A stretch of 64,000 nucleotides of DNA from Niallia sp. XMNu-256 (GTDB taxonomy: Bacteria; Bacillota; Bacilli; Bacillales; Cytobacillaceae), in assembly GCF_036670015.1 (NCBI RefSeq), contig NZ_CP137636.1:3202501-3266500 (forward strand), written 5' to 3'. The position numbers were made by a program, and so were the translations under genes. Under the pieces are notes generated by a model. The model made no database searches. It was not told where the DNA came from and saw only the letters and a program-made list of their open reading frames with translations. Positions 8,189 through 18,476 of this stretch are shown in pieces. Each line of letters starts with the position of its first letter. Position 1 is the stretch's first letter.

Positions 8189-9355
8189 ATGAAATACATA
8201 ACAGCTTTGCTAATCATCCTTTCCATCCCATTCTTCTTTCCAGACCAAAAGGTTGAAGCAACTGGTGCAACGGTTACCGTTAATACGGAGAATTTAACGG
8301 TACGAAGTGGGCCAAGCTTGCAACATGACTATGTCACAACCATTTATAAGGGTGAACAATATCCTTCTGTAAAAAAAGAAGGTGAATGGATTCAAATCTT
8401 GTTACCTACTGGAAAAGAAGGTTGGGTTGCCGATTATCTCGTCTTTGTAAAAGAAGAAGTGGATAATAATAAAGTTGAGGATGAATACGAATCATTAAGT
8501 AATAATGATCATGGCCAAAGCCATTTCACTGGTAAAAGAGTGTTCATTACCCATAACGGGACCAACATCCGCAAAAACCCAAATACTCTATCTAATATTT
8601 TGGTAAGAGCAAACAAAGGGGATGCATTTGAGGTTACGGATGTGAAAAATGATTGGTACCAGGTTAAACTTGGAAACGGAAAAACCGGGTATGTGGCAGA
8701 ATGGCTAGTAACAGAAAAGGAATCTGGAGTAAAAAAGGTTGATTCAGAAGAACGCGAATATGTTCATTCAGTAGAACACAAGTATACCGAGAAAACTGAA
8801 CTTGAGGCTTATTTAAAGGATAAAAAGATTGTCATTGATCCCGGACACGGTGGAAAAGATCATGGTACAACAGGTTTTGGTGGTACATTAGAGAAGAATA
8901 TTACGATCGAGACAGCGACTCGGTTATATAATAAACTTCGATCTGCTGGTGCTAAGGTCATTTTAACTCGTTATCGAGATCAATATATTTCTTTGCCTTC
9001 ACGTGTATCTGCTTCCGCTCGTTTTGATGCGGATGCCTTTATCTCGATTCATTATGATAGTTTTCCTAACGAAGGTTCAGAAGGAGCAACAACCTTCTTT
9101 TATCATCCATGGCAAAGGGAGTTAGCCGTTAATATTCACTCCTCTGTTATTGATAAAACGAATATTCATAATCGGGGTGTTCGTAAAGGGGATTATTATG
9201 TGATTCGTGAGAACAGTCAAAATGCGGTTCTTGTTGAACTTGGTTTCTTAAGTAATCCGAGTGAAGAACTGCTTGTGACAAGTGAGCAATATCAAACGTT
9301 AGCAACGACTGGCATATACGAAGGGCTTGCACGGTATTTTAAAAATCAATACTAA
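8189..9355 (+). CDS. yrvJ: N-acetylmuramoyl-L-alanine amidase with two SH3b domains (YrvJ-like)
   Basis: A secreted peptidoglycan amidase of 388 residues. It has an N-terminal signal peptide ending near VEA (about residue 25), two bacterial SH3 domains (about 27-90 and 115-175, each with NVRSG/NIRKN-like starts) and a C-terminal Amidase_3 domain (about 210-388). The zinc site is visible in VIDPGHGGKDHG, and VLVELGFLSN carries the conserved glutamate. The start is uncertain: the strong GGAGGGAG site at 8159-8166 is too far from the ATG at 8189 but well placed for an in-frame CTG at 8171, six codons upstream. The gene is monocistronic and convergent with dtd. Confidence 0.93.
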   Translation: MKYITALLIILSIPFFFPDQKVEATGATVTVNTENLTVRSGPSLQHDYVTTIYKGEQYPSVKKEGEWIQILLPTGKEGWVADYLVFVKEEVDNNKVEDEYESLSNNDHGQSHFTGKRVFITHNGTNIRKNPNTLSNILVRANKGDAFEVTDVKNDWYQVKLGNGKTGYVAEWLVTEKESGVKKVDSEEREYVHSVEHKYTEKTELEAYLKDKKIVIDPGHGGKDHGTTGFGGTLEKNITIETATRLYNKLRSAGAKVILTRYRDQYISLPSRVSASARFDADAFISIHYDSFPNEGSEGATTFFYHPWQRELAVNIHSSVIDKTNIHNRGVRKGDYYVIRENSQNAVLVELGFLSNPSEELLVTSEQYQTLATTGIYEGLARYFKNQY

Positions 9356-9381
9356 TTCATCCCTGTTAAATCCCTATTTTT

Positions 9382-9422
9382 AAAAAAACGAGCATGACCA
9401 CAAACGGTCTGCTCGTTTTTTT
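9382..9422. terminator. Bidirectional terminator between yrvJ and dtd
   Basis: ACGAGCA...GACC (9388-9399) pairs with GGTC TGCTCGT (9406-9416), flanked by runs of A and T. It can end both the yrvJ (plus) and dtd (minus) transcripts. Confidence 0.88.
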
Positions 9423-9861
9423 ATTTACTCTCTATAATTAAGGTAACAGGACCATCATTAATTAGGGAAACATCCATCATTGCCCCAAATTCACCTGTTT
9501 CTACATGTACATTCTTTTCTCTTAACAGTTTATTAAAGGTATCATAGAGATTTCGGGCTTGTTCCGGCTTTGCTGCCCCCATAAAATTGGGTCTTCTGCC
9601 TTTACGACAATCTCCATATAAAGTAAACTGCGAGACTGAAAGGATACTGCCTCCGACGTCAAGTAAGGAATGATTCATCTTCTCATTCTCATCCTCAAAT
9701 ATTCGTAAATTAACAATTTTATCCGCTAGAAAAGCAGCATCCTCTTCAGTGTCATCATGGGTAACCCCAACTAATAAAACAAGTCCCTTGTCGATCTCAC
9801 CGACGACTTGATCATTTACAGTAACACTCGCTTTTTTACTCCTTTGAACAACAATACGCAT
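9421..9861 (-). CDS. dtd: D-aminoacyl-tRNA deacylase
   Basis: A 146-residue homodimeric enzyme that hydrolyses D-aminoacyl-tRNAs and also Gly-tRNA-Ala. The catalytic signature motifs are both present: SQFTLYGD near residue 78 and the cross-subunit motif GPVT near the C-terminus ([12 protein letters not shown]). The length equals the family norm. The ATG at 9861 follows rel by 13 bases, so dtd is the last gene of a rel-dtd operon, as in B. subtilis (yrvI). Confidence 0.96.
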   Translation of the reverse strand: MRIVVQRSKKASVTVNDQVVGEIDKGLVLLVGVTHDDTEEDAAFLADKIVNLRIFEDENEKMNHSLLDVGGSILSVSQFTLYGDCRKGRRPNFMGAAKPEQARNLYDTFNKLLREKNVHVETGEFGAMMDVSLINDGPVTLIIESK

Positions 9862-9874
9862 TTATCTCATCACC

Positions 9875-12067
9875 TTAACTCATCACTCTTCGAACGGCAT
9901 ATAAATCAGGAATTTGTTTGATACGATCAACGACCTTCTGTAAATGACTAACATTTAATATCGAAATTGTCATCGTAATGGTCGTTATTTTATTGCGATC
10001 GGTTTTTCCTGACACAGCCGAAATATCTGTTTTTGATTCATTAACTGCTTGAAGTACTTCATTCAGCAATCCTCTACGGTCAAATCCTGTAATCTCAATT
10101 TCTACGTTATATTCTTTACGATCATTTAGACCTGTTTCCCACTCAACAGGGATTAATCTTTCTTTTGCATCATCTGTTACAATGTTTGGGCAGTCCTTTC
10201 GATGGACCGATACCCCTCTACCTTTTGTAATAAAACCAACAATATCATCACCCGGTACTGGATTACAACAACGGGAAAGTCGAATAAGTAGATTATCAAT
10301 TCCTTCGACACGAACACCAGACTCACGTTTCCGCTTTTGTGGCATTGTTTTTAACTCTGCAACTGCATTGGTTATATTGGCAACTTGTTCTTGATCACGT
10401 TTCTTCCGCCACTTTTCCGTTAAACGGTTGGCGACTTGAAGGGCAGTTACACCGTTATAACCAACAGCTGCATACATGTCATCTTCATTAGCAAAATTAA
10501 ACTTTTCAACTACACGCTTTATATTATCAGGAGTCAGGATTTCTTTTAAATCAAATTCCATTCCTTTAATTTCTTTTTCTACTTGTTCGCGGCCCTTTAC
10601 TACGTTCTCTTCACGCATTTGTTTCTTGAAAAAGGCCCTGATTTTATTTTTTGCCTGGGATGTTTGTGCCAGCTTTAGCCAGTCTTGGCTTGGGCCATAC
10701 GAATGCTTAGAAGTAAGTATTTCCAAGATATCCCCTGTTTTTAATTTATAATCAAGGGGAACCATTTTCCCGTTTACTTTGGCACCAATCGTTTTGTTTC
10801 CTATTTCAGAGTGAATTCGGTAAGCAAAATCAATGGGTACGGATCCAGCCGGAAGCTCGATCACATCCCCTTTTGGCGTAAAAACAAAAACCATATCGGA
10901 GAAGAGATCAACCTTTAATGACTCCATGAACTCTTCCGCATTCACAATGTCTTCTTCAAATTCAAGGATTTCACGAAACCATGAGAGCTTCTCCTCAAAT
11001 GACCCTTCATGAACGGGCTTCCCCTCTTTGTATGCCCAGTGAGCAGCAACCCCATATTCTGCAATTCGATGCATTTCTTTTGTTCGGATTTGAACTTCAA
11101 GGGGATCACCTTTTGGACCGATCACTGTCGTATGAAGAGATTGATACATATTTGGTTTAGGCATGGCGATGTAATCTTTGAATCTACCTGGCATCGGCTT
11201 CCAGCATGTATGAATAATCCCTAAGACAGCATAGCAATCTTTAATTGAGTTAACAATTATTCTTACCGCAAGTAAATCATAGATTTCATTGAATTGCTTA
11301 TTTTGTTGAACCATTTTTCGATAGATGCTATAAATGTGCTTAGGTCGACCGGATAATTCAGCCTGAATCCCAACATCATTCATTTGCTTCTTCAATTCTT
11401 GAATAACACCATCTAAATACTCTTCACGCTCTGCTCGCTTTCGTTTCATTAAATTCACAATTCGATAATACTGCTGTGGATTTAAATAACGTAAGGATGT
11501 ATCTTCCAGTTCCCATTTAATTGCTGAAATCCCAAGGCGATTAGCAAGTGGTGCAAAAATTTCCAAAGTTTCATTTGCAATTCGACGTTGTTTTTCCGCT
11601 GGTAGATGCTTTAAGGTTCGCATATTATGAAGTCTATCAGCAAGCTTTATCATAATTACACGAATATCTTGGGCCATTGCTACAAACATTTTTCGATGAT
11701 TTTCTGCCTGCTGTTCTTCATGAGACTTGTATTTAATTTTGCCGAGTTTTGTAACACCGTCCACGAGCATGGCCACTTCATCGTTAAAGATTTCTTTAAT
11801 ATCTTGTAATGTAGCTTCTGTATCTTCAACAACGTCATGTAAAAAACCAGCCGCAACCGTATAAGGATCCATTTCAAGATCTGCTAAAATACCTGCTACT
11901 TGAATCGGATGAATGATATACGGCTCACCGGATTTTCTATATTGAAAACGATGAGAATGTCTCGCATATTCGTAAGCTTTCTTAATAAAGTCGACATCCC
12001 CATCATTTAAATATTTACTCGTACGATCGATGACTTGTTCGGCGGTTAATACTTGATCATTCGCCAT
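9875..12067 (-). CDS. relA: Bifunctional (p)ppGpp synthetase/hydrolase Rel
   Basis: A 730-residue long RSH protein. The N-terminal HD hydrolase domain keeps H53 and the H77-D78 pair (HDVVEDT), so hydrolysis should be intact. The synthetase domain follows, with RPKHIYSIYRKM and RFKDYIAMPKPNMYQSLHTTV. Then come the TGS domain (FVFTPKGDVIELPAGSVPID), a zinc-finger-like region with SRCCNPVPGD, and a C-terminal ACT/RRM domain. It makes and degrades the stringent-response alarmones at the ribosome. It is followed by dtd and preceded by a 590-base gap filled with repeats. Confidence 0.97.
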   Translation of the reverse strand: MANDQVLTAEQVIDRTSKYLNDGDVDFIKKAYEYARHSHRFQYRKSGEPYIIHPIQVAGILADLEMDPYTVAAGFLHDVVEDTEATLQDIKEIFNDEVAMLVDGVTKLGKIKYKSHEEQQAENHRKMFVAMAQDIRVIMIKLADRLHNMRTLKHLPAEKQRRIANETLEIFAPLANRLGISAIKWELEDTSLRYLNPQQYYRIVNLMKRKRAEREEYLDGVIQELKKQMNDVGIQAELSGRPKHIYSIYRKMVQQNKQFNEIYDLLAVRIIVNSIKDCYAVLGIIHTCWKPMPGRFKDYIAMPKPNMYQSLHTTVIGPKGDPLEVQIRTKEMHRIAEYGVAAHWAYKEGKPVHEGSFEEKLSWFREILEFEEDIVNAEEFMESLKVDLFSDMVFVFTPKGDVIELPAGSVPIDFAYRIHSEIGNKTIGAKVNGKMVPLDYKLKTGDILEILTSKHSYGPSQDWLKLAQTSQAKNKIRAFFKKQMREENVVKGREQVEKEIKGMEFDLKEILTPDNIKRVVEKFNFANEDDMYAAVGYNGVTALQVANRLTEKWRKKRDQEQVANITNAVAELKTMPQKRKRESGVRVEGIDNLLIRLSRCCNPVPGDDIVGFITKGRGVSVHRKDCPNIVTDDAKERLIPVEWETGLNDRKEYNVEIEITGFDRRGLLNEVLQAVNESKTDISAVSGKTDRNKITTITMTISILNVSHLQKVVDRIKQIPDLYAVRRVMS

Positions 12068-12174
12068 ATAATCACCTTTTAATTAAATTTTTTAGGCTAA
12101 TCCATTTTGCCTCCACGAAATTGCGTCAGATTATACCTGAGCTCGCTCAAATACTCTTTCCTTTAAAAGGCTGT

Positions 12175-12297
12175 GGCATCTGCTAGAGGCTTTAACTTCT
12201 ATCATCCCCAGATGTGGAACCTGCACTGGATTGAAAAAAATGACGTACATCCCACCACTTATAGAAATGGGTGAGGTTTGCTGCAGAAAGTTAAACT
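12175..12297. repeat. R2 element, copy 1 (upstream of rel)
   Basis: GGCATCTGCTAGAGGCTTTA begins the copy and GCTGCAGAAAGTTAAAC ends it. The ends resemble inverted repeats (TTAACTTCATTCAGC and its complement in the better-kept copies at 18477, 34754 and 46966). No coding potential is seen. The remaining sequence of the 12068-12657 gap, outside this copy, R1 copy B and the apt terminator, holds nothing I can name; the rel promoter must lie there. Confidence 0.6.
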
Positions 12298-12424
12298 ATA
12301 TTCCGCTTATAAAAAAACAAATGATTGTATTTATTATCATTAAAAACCGACAAGTTGTAAAGAAATTCATTCTATTTTTCGACATTATTATTAAAAGGAA
12401 AAGTTTATGATACAGTGCTCTTTT

Positions 12425-12620
12425 CCTCAGTGTTGGTTTTCTTTCATCCCTCCACTGAGGAAGCTTTAGGCCACAAAGTGCCCTTCACACAGACATTGCC
12501 ATAGGCGTATTTAGTTTGTATTCAAATTTCGGAGCTTTACGAGGAGTTCTCATTATCTGATTGTTGTACTTAGAATCTTAGGTAAGACTTCCCGTTAAGT
12601 CCGATAACATTTCATGAAAG
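12425..12620. repeat. R1 element, copy B (degenerate)
   Basis: This stretch follows copy A in order: CCACTGAGGAAGCTTTA, then CACAGACATTGCC, then ATTTCGGAGCTTTACG and CTTCCCGTTAAGTCCGATAA. The hairpin arms are damaged (CGAGGAGT in place of CGGGCAGT), so this looks like an old copy. Confidence 0.6.
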
Positions 12621-12625
12621 ATACG

Positions 12626-12651
12626 AAAAGAGCGCTCTATTGTAAGCGCTC
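12626..12651 (-). terminator. Terminator of apt
   Basis: GAGCGCT (12630-12636) pairs with AGCGCTC (12645-12651); on the minus strand a short U-run (CTTTTC) follows. It lies seven bases after the apt stop. Confidence 0.6.
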
Positions 12652-12657
12652 CCATCC

Positions 12658-13170
12658 CTAAAAGGTCATTAATGTCAACATATCATGTCCTTTTAATTTT
12701 TTTCTTCCCTCTAATTCGCTTAATTCGACTAGAAAAGCGATTCCAGCTACGACTCCACCTAAGCTTTCAACCAATTGAATGGTCGCATCGATTGTCCCGC
12801 CAGTAGCTAACAAATCATCCGTAATTAAAACTCTTTGGCCCGGCTTTATAGCGTCCTTATGAATCGTAAGGACATCTTTTCCATATTCAAGCCCGTAACT
12901 CACTTTAACGGTTTCACGAGGAAGTTTACCTTCTTTACGGACAGGGGCAAACCCTACTCCAAGTGAATAAGCAACAGGACATCCAATAATAAAACCACGG
13001 GCTTCTGGTCCAACAACCAATTCGATTTCTTTCTCCTTAGCATATTCAACAATTTGGTCAGTCGCATATTTATAAGCCTCTCCATTATTCATTAATGGAG
13101 TAATATCCTTAAAGCTTATGCCTGGCTTCGGATAATCCTTAACAATCTCAATATACTGAGTTAAATCCAT
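12658..13170 (-). CDS. apt: Adenine phosphoribosyltransferase
   Basis: A 170-residue type I PRTase that converts adenine and PRPP to AMP. The PRPP-binding loop is [13 protein letters not shown] near residue 120, and the adenine-specific region [10 protein letters not shown] is near residue 60. Length and sequence match Bacillus Apt. The ATG at 13170 overlaps the last 10 bases of recJ, so the two are translationally coupled, the same order as in B. subtilis. Confidence 0.97.
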   Translation of the reverse strand: MDLTQYIEIVKDYPKPGISFKDITPLMNNGEAYKYATDQIVEYAKEKEIELVVGPEARGFIIGCPVAYSLGVGFAPVRKEGKLPRETVKVSYGLEYGKDVLTIHKDAIKPGQRVLITDDLLATGGTIDATIQLVESLGGVVAGIAFLVELSELEGRKKLKGHDMLTLMTF

Positions 13171-15530
13171 TCCTTAACTTCCTCCTCATGATGAACCGTT
13201 GTGTGAAGCAGTGCATCAAACCAACTTTTTAATTGCTCATAAGATGAATATATTAATTCTTTCTCTAACATTAAGGCTTCCTGTTTCTGCTTATATGTGA
13301 TTGAATCCGATAAATCATGCTTATTTGCATTTCTATTTAAGGTAATCAGTCCATTTTCCATTGTAACAAAATTTAGGTCTAAAAACACCTTTGCCATAAA
13401 GTCGACTGTTTCCTTCGTCCATCCACGTTGTTTAGCTAGCATACTACTATATTTTTGCAATTCAAATGGACCTTTTTTTGCTAAAAAGGCATAAAACCAT
13501 TTAAAATGGTCTCTTGTTGGAATGGTTGAGAAGAAATCACTTTGTGCCTTATAAAAATGGGCGTAAATCCTCGCAACTTTTTTTCCAGACAACAATTGAA
13601 TTAATAGATTTTTTGAAGGAGGAAAGTCAACTAAAATGACATGACAATGGTCTAGATCTATTTGTAATGCCTCCGCTTCAGAAGATACCCATATTACATC
13701 TGAATTCTGTAATGATCTTGCAAGTCTTGCATGCAAATTCGAATCAAAAACAATCCATTTTGTGCTTTCAATTGGTAATGTAGCAGCTAAAGGGGTAATT
13801 TTTTTCCCACCGCGATAATCAAATAACTGCCATGATAATACTGCTAAATCTTGCAAAAATATTTGTGGTTTTCGTTGATTATTCCACTCGTTAATCGACA
13901 ATTCACCGATCACAGATAACTTGGACATCGGGGAAACCTGATCAAAGACATCTCCTAATCCAAATCCAACTCCGTCTAAGCTCATCCCCCCGTGATCCAA
14001 TGTTAATTTTAAATGATTTTTCTCTGAGCCTATTTTTCTTATATTAGCTATTGGTGCATCTTTAATAAGAACCTTTGGCTTTGGATTTTCTGTCCCATAA
14101 GGGGCTAAACGATTCATTTCCTCAACTACGTCAATGCTAATATCTTCAATGCTTACTTCTGAATCAATATAACTAACCGGAGTTAATTCTTCTTCTAAAA
14201 GTTGTTCGTTAGCAAGTGTGTTCAATCGGTTTCTAAACTGATCAACATCGGCAATATTTAATGTCATTCCCGCAGCCATTGTATGTCCGCCGAAATGGGG
14301 TAAAATATCTCGACAGGTTGATAGATTTTTAAATAAATCAAAACCATCAATACTTCTTGCTGATCCTTTCGCAAGTCCCTTTTCTACATCATAGCTTAAA
14401 ACAATCGTTGGACGATAATATCTTTCAACAAGCTTTGATGCAACAATTCCGATGACTCCAGCGTTCCAGTTTTCCTTCCCTACAACGATACATTTATTTT
14501 CGGTAAGTGGATAATGCTCTTCCACTAATCTGATCGCTTCTTCTGTAATTTGGTTCACGATCTCTTTCCGGTCAATATTTAGCTGCTCAATGTCTTCTGC
14601 CAATATTTCCGCTTGGAGAGCATCTTCTTCTAATAATAGATAAACAGCAGGGGATGCATCATCAAGCCTTCCGACTGCGTTAATTCGAGGCCCTAGTGTA
14701 AAGCCAATCGTTTCTTCGTTAATCTGTGCTTGATCTACTTTTGCTGCTTTTAGTAATGCCTTTATGCCAGGGTTTTGACTTTTCCTTAGTTGTATTATTC
14801 CCTTTTGAACAATTAATCGATTTTCAGCTTTAAGCGGAACTAGATCAGCTACCGTTCCAATGGCAGCAAACTGTAGTAAATCGTCTGTTACTCTGCCAAG
14901 CAACGCATGAGAGAATTTCAAAGCGACCCCGACTCCCGCCAGCTCTGTGAATGGATATGCGCTATTCTCTAATTTAGGGTGCAGAATCGCTAAAGCCTCT
15001 GGCAGTTCTGGTCCCGGTTCGTGGTGATCTGTTATGATTAAATCCATCCCAAGCTCTTTTGCCACTTGTGCTGGCTGTAGAGCGGCGATCCCGGTATCAA
15101 CGGTAATAATCAGTTTGACTCCATTTTCATGCGCATACCTGAACGCCCCTTCGTTCGGACCATAGCCCTCAGTAAAACGATTCGGTATGTAAAAATCAAC
15201 ATTTGCCCCAAGTTCCTGTAATGTTTTCATCATAACCGTTGTGCTTGTAACCCCATCGGCATCATAATCTCCGAAAATCAGAATCGGTTCTCCAGCTGTA
15301 ATTGCTTCCTGAACCCTTTGAACAGCTTTATCCATGTCTTTCAGTAAAAAGGGATCATGGAATTCTTGTTCTTCATTAAATAAAAAAGCCCTTGCCTGAG
15401 CAGGATTTTCTAATCCTCTATTAACAAGTAGCGAAGCAACTAATGGCGATATTCCTATTTGATCTGCTAATCCCATTATCTTTTCATTATTTGACGGTCG
15501 AACAATCCAACGTGTTCTTGACTGTAACAT
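13161..15530 (-). CDS. recJ: Single-stranded-DNA 5'-3' exonuclease RecJ
   Basis: A 789-residue DHH/DHHA1 exonuclease used in recombination and mismatch repair. Metal-binding motifs are [12 protein letters not shown] near residue 80 and ITDHHEPG near residue 160. DHHA1 motif GGHTMAAG lies near residue 410, followed by the OB-fold domain and a Firmicutes-type C-terminal extension. I start at the ATG at 15530, behind GAGGGGTGA; the frame is open 33 codons further upstream without support. The 3' end overlaps apt by 10 bases. The upstream gap contains a tandem array. Confidence 0.95.
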   Translation of the reverse strand: MLQSRTRWIVRPSNNEKIMGLADQIGISPLVASLLVNRGLENPAQARAFLFNEEQEFHDPFLLKDMDKAVQRVQEAITAGEPILIFGDYDADGVTSTTVMMKTLQELGANVDFYIPNRFTEGYGPNEGAFRYAHENGVKLIITVDTGIAALQPAQVAKELGMDLIITDHHEPGPELPEALAILHPKLENSAYPFTELAGVGVALKFSHALLGRVTDDLLQFAAIGTVADLVPLKAENRLIVQKGIIQLRKSQNPGIKALLKAAKVDQAQINEETIGFTLGPRINAVGRLDDASPAVYLLLEEDALQAEILAEDIEQLNIDRKEIVNQITEEAIRLVEEHYPLTENKCIVVGKENWNAGVIGIVASKLVERYYRPTIVLSYDVEKGLAKGSARSIDGFDLFKNLSTCRDILPHFGGHTMAAGMTLNIADVDQFRNRLNTLANEQLLEEELTPVSYIDSEVSIEDISIDVVEEMNRLAPYGTENPKPKVLIKDAPIANIRKIGSEKNHLKLTLDHGGMSLDGVGFGLGDVFDQVSPMSKLSVIGELSINEWNNQRKPQIFLQDLAVLSWQLFDYRGGKKITPLAATLPIESTKWIVFDSNLHARLARSLQNSDVIWVSSEAEALQIDLDHCHVILVDFPPSKNLLIQLLSGKKVARIYAHFYKAQSDFFSTIPTRDHFKWFYAFLAKKGPFELQKYSSMLAKQRGWTKETVDFMAKVFLDLNFVTMENGLITLNRNANKHDLSDSITYKQKQEALMLEKELIYSSYEQLKSWFDALLHTTVHHEEEVKEWI

Positions 15531-15636
15531 ACGTTCACCCCTCAGTACTTTTATTATACAAAAGAGGTGAAGGCGATTCAATGAAGATATATGGAAAATA
15601 GTATTGAGTTTAATTTCTGATAACAGCAATTGTGTG

Positions 15637-15985
15637 ATTTGCTGGTGTTTTACTGGTGAAGATGTTGGGATGGAGGCAACTTTGGGGATTTCTGGTGGGG
15701 TTTACTGCTATCGATAGGACGATAAAGGCAATTTTGGGAATTTCCACGGGGGCTTTGCTGTTATCGATAGGACGATATCAGCAATTTTGCGATTTTACCT
15801 GGAGGTTTGCTGCTATCAATGAACAGATAGAGGCAACTTTTGGAATTTCCACAGGGATTTGCTGCTATCGATAGACCATAAAAGCTATTTTGCGATTTTA
15901 CTTGGAGGTTTGCTGCTATCAATGGGACGGATAGCAGCATTTTTCAAAACTTCCTCCTATTTTTGCTGTTATCATGCTCTATTTG
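15637..15985. repeat. Intergenic tandem array, about 52-bp period, seven units
   Basis: Degenerate units begin TTTGCTGCTATCGATAG or close variants at 15649, 15701, 15754, 15806, 15858, 15909 and 15962, with steps of 52, 53, 52, 52, 51 and 53. Two sub-types alternate, one with GGGAATTTCCAC and one with GCGATTTTACCT. Several units have internal inverted repeats, clearest at 15911-15939 (TGCTGCTATC and GGATAGCAGCA). The array lies between the secDF terminator and recJ. There are no unique spacers, so it is not a CRISPR. The rest of the 15531-16040 gap shows nothing else. Confidence 0.85.
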
Positions 15986-16000
15986 CCCATCTTTATATCA

Positions 16001-16033
16001 CCAAAAGGACTGCAGAAAAAATTCTGCAGTCCT
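16001..16033 (-). terminator. Terminator of secDF
   Basis: AGGACTGCAGAA (16006-16017) pairs perfectly with TTCTGCAGTCCT (16022-16033). On the minus strand the stem is followed by TTTTGG. It is 8 bases beyond the secDF stop codon. Confidence 0.8.
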
Positions 16034-16040
16034 CCATAAC

Positions 16041-18305
16041 TTATACGACCGGTTCATCGGTCTTAACGGGCTTCTCTTTAAAGGTAATTAGAACGCCTTT
16101 CTTTTTCAGTTCTTTTTGTTTCATTACGACCCATAGCGGTGTCGCAATAAAGATAGAAGAAAGGGTACCAACAACTAATCCTACCGTTAGAGCAACCGAG
16201 AACGAGCGAATCGACTCGCTTCCAAAAATCATTAGTGCAACTACCGTTAATGTAACCATTAACACTGTATTTACTGATCTACCTAATGTTTGCCGAACAC
16301 TTGTATTAGCTATATCGACAATTTCTTCAGCTTGTTTGATCTTCCTTCGTCGCTTCATATTTTCCCTAATTCGGTCAAAAGTTACGATCGTATCATTGAT
16401 CGAATAACCCACAACCGTTAACAAAGCTGCAATAAAGGTTAAATCAACCTCTAAGCGAGTGATACTGAAAAATGGAATGATGATATAAGCTGCAAATAAC
16501 AATGCAATAACCGCCGGAACAGCCATCCGCCATTCAAATCGGAACGAAACGAATACAATCAAACCAAGACATGTAATCAATAAGGCAACGACCGCATTTT
16601 TAGCGATCTCTTTTCCAACCATAGGCGTTACTGAACTAACATTTGGCTCAGAGCCATAGGCATCTTTAAGCTCGGCTTTTAAGTTAGAAATCTCTTCTTG
16701 TGAGAGTACATCAGATGTCCGGGCCACACCAATGTTTTGCCCATCTCCAGAAATCACAATATCATCCGTTGTAATATCCAGTTCCTCCAAATCCTGTGAT
16801 ACCATTTCAGACGTTATCGCCTGGTCTGCTAAAATCTCAATCCGCGTTCCTTGCGTAAAATCAATCGAGAGATTTAACTTAAACATCAGGAGGACAATAA
16901 TCCCTACAACAAATAAAACACCAAAGATTCCAAAATACCTTTTTCGTTTTGTAACAAAATCAAAGCGATCAAATTTAGTAGTTAAATCTAATGTATCCAC
17001 ATTTTCTTTTAAATCATGAATCGCGGACTTTTTCACGCCAAACCAACCAGGTCGATGATCAAAGTAACCGCTGTTAACAAATAAGCTTAATAACCATCTA
17101 GATAAATAAACATTTGTGATAAAACTTCCTAATGTACCAATAATTAAACTCGTTGCAAACCCTTTTACCGAGCTTGTCCCGAAGTAAAATAGGACGGCTG
17201 CTGCTAAAAGAAGCGTAAGATTGGCGTCGGTCACCGTAGAAAACGAGTTTGTATTTCCTGCCTTAAAGGCAGATTTAATTGATTTCCCAACTCTAATTTC
17301 TTCTCTTATTCTCTCAGCGGTAATAATGTTTGCATCTACTGCTGTACCAACTCCAAGGATAAATGCCGCAATCCCTGGAAGTGTTAAAACAACATTCATC
17401 CAATCAAAAATCGTTAACGTTAAAAATAAATACACTGTTAAAGTGATCGTTGCAATAAAACCTGGTAAACGATAATAAAAAATCATAAAGAGGAAGACAG
17501 CAGCAATACCAAGTAATCCAGCAAAGACCGTTTCCTGCATCGCATGTTCCCCAAATTGGGCACCAACCGATGTTGAGTAAATTTCATCAAGCTGGACAGG
17601 CAATGCCCCTGCATTTAGAATATCTGCTAAACTTTTTGCCTCTTCAACTGTAAAATTCCCCACAATGCTAACACTATCTTGGTTAAAGATTTCATTAACC
17701 GTTGGTGCAGAGATAAATTTAGGATCTGGTTTCGTGATTTCGGATTGGAATGAGTCTGTTCCTTCCTCGAAATCTAACCAAATTACCAGATAATTATTTG
17801 GTGCCATCCCTACGATTTCCTCGGTCACCTTTTTAAATTTTTCAGCACTCTTTAATTTAAGTGAAACGATGGGCCGGCCATTCTCATCAAATGTTTGCTG
17901 GGCTCCGCCTTCTGCCAGGTCTGTACCGTCCATCATCATGCGATCATTAGCATCGCGGAAGGTCAGGTTGGCTTCTGTAGATAGGATTTCCCTCGCCTGA
18001 TTTTGATCTTCAACGCCTGCTAACTGGACGCGAATCCGATCATTCCCTTCAATTTGAATGTTCGGCTCACTGACCCCGAGCACATTAATCCGGCGATCCA
18101 ATGCTTCTGCTGTAGCAACCAGTGCCTTTTGATCAATCACTTGATCGTCTTTAGCTGGCTTCACCTCATACAGGACCTCAAAACCACCCTGTAAATCAAG
18201 GCCAAGCTTAATATTATTGACAATATCCTTTGTCGTTGTTCCCATCACAGCTCCCATGACGACAATAAAAATGACAAAGGCTATTATCCTGCTTCGTTTT
18301 ACCAT
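16041..18305 (-). CDS. secDF: SecDF, fused protein-export membrane subunits
   Basis: A 754-residue natural SecD-SecF fusion of the RND superfamily with 12 predicted membrane segments. The SecD half (about 1-440) has the LGLDLQGG motif after the first segment and a large extracytoplasmic P1 region. The SecF half starts near FDFVTKRKRYFG and has LSIDFTQGTRIEI. It uses the proton gradient to help Sec-dependent secretion. I chose the ATG at 18305 behind AAGGAGG (a rather long 11-base spacer). The upstream frame runs through repeat R3. Size agrees with B. subtilis SecDF. Confidence 0.95.
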   Translation of the reverse strand: MVKRSRIIAFVIFIVVMGAVMGTTTKDIVNNIKLGLDLQGGFEVLYEVKPAKDDQVIDQKALVATAEALDRRINVLGVSEPNIQIEGNDRIRVQLAGVEDQNQAREILSTEANLTFRDANDRMMMDGTDLAEGGAQQTFDENGRPIVSLKLKSAEKFKKVTEEIVGMAPNNYLVIWLDFEEGTDSFQSEITKPDPKFISAPTVNEIFNQDSVSIVGNFTVEEAKSLADILNAGALPVQLDEIYSTSVGAQFGEHAMQETVFAGLLGIAAVFLFMIFYYRLPGFIATITLTVYLFLTLTIFDWMNVVLTLPGIAAFILGVGTAVDANIITAERIREEIRVGKSIKSAFKAGNTNSFSTVTDANLTLLLAAAVLFYFGTSSVKGFATSLIIGTLGSFITNVYLSRWLLSLFVNSGYFDHRPGWFGVKKSAIHDLKENVDTLDLTTKFDRFDFVTKRKRYFGIFGVLFVVGIIVLLMFKLNLSIDFTQGTRIEILADQAITSEMVSQDLEELDITTDDIVISGDGQNIGVARTSDVLSQEEISNLKAELKDAYGSEPNVSSVTPMVGKEIAKNAVVALLITCLGLIVFVSFRFEWRMAVPAVIALLFAAYIIIPFFSITRLEVDLTFIAALLTVVGYSINDTIVTFDRIRENMKRRRKIKQAEEIVDIANTSVRQTLGRSVNTVLMVTLTVVALMIFGSESIRSFSVALTVGLVVGTLSSIFIATPLWVVMKQKELKKKGVLITFKEKPVKTDEPVV

Positions 18306-18335
18306 TATGTAAATTTCCTCCTTAGTGCTGAAAAC

Positions 18336-18390
18336 AATCAAATTCGCTCCGAATTTGCGCCCCGGATTTTTATCACGCTTCAAAGCGCCC
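18336..18390. repeat. R3 element, copy 2 (upstream of secDF)
   Basis: AATCAAATTCGCTCCGAATT then TGCGCCCCGG and TTTTTATCACGCTT, closely like the copy at 46832. It lies 30 bases before the secDF start and is followed by R2 at 18477, the same order as at 46.8 kb. Confidence 0.65.
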
Positions 18391-18476
18391 ATTTCCAATT
18401 CAGTTACTTCTAAGTAACTAGTTGCAGTGAACTTACTGCCAGTTAGGACGCAGAAAATAACCCCTAGAAAATCAAA

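Noticed and set aside
15637-15985. Possible CRISPR array
   Set aside because: The whole 52-bp unit is repeated, with no unique spacers between short identical repeats, and no cas genes are near. The same applies to 36809-37010.
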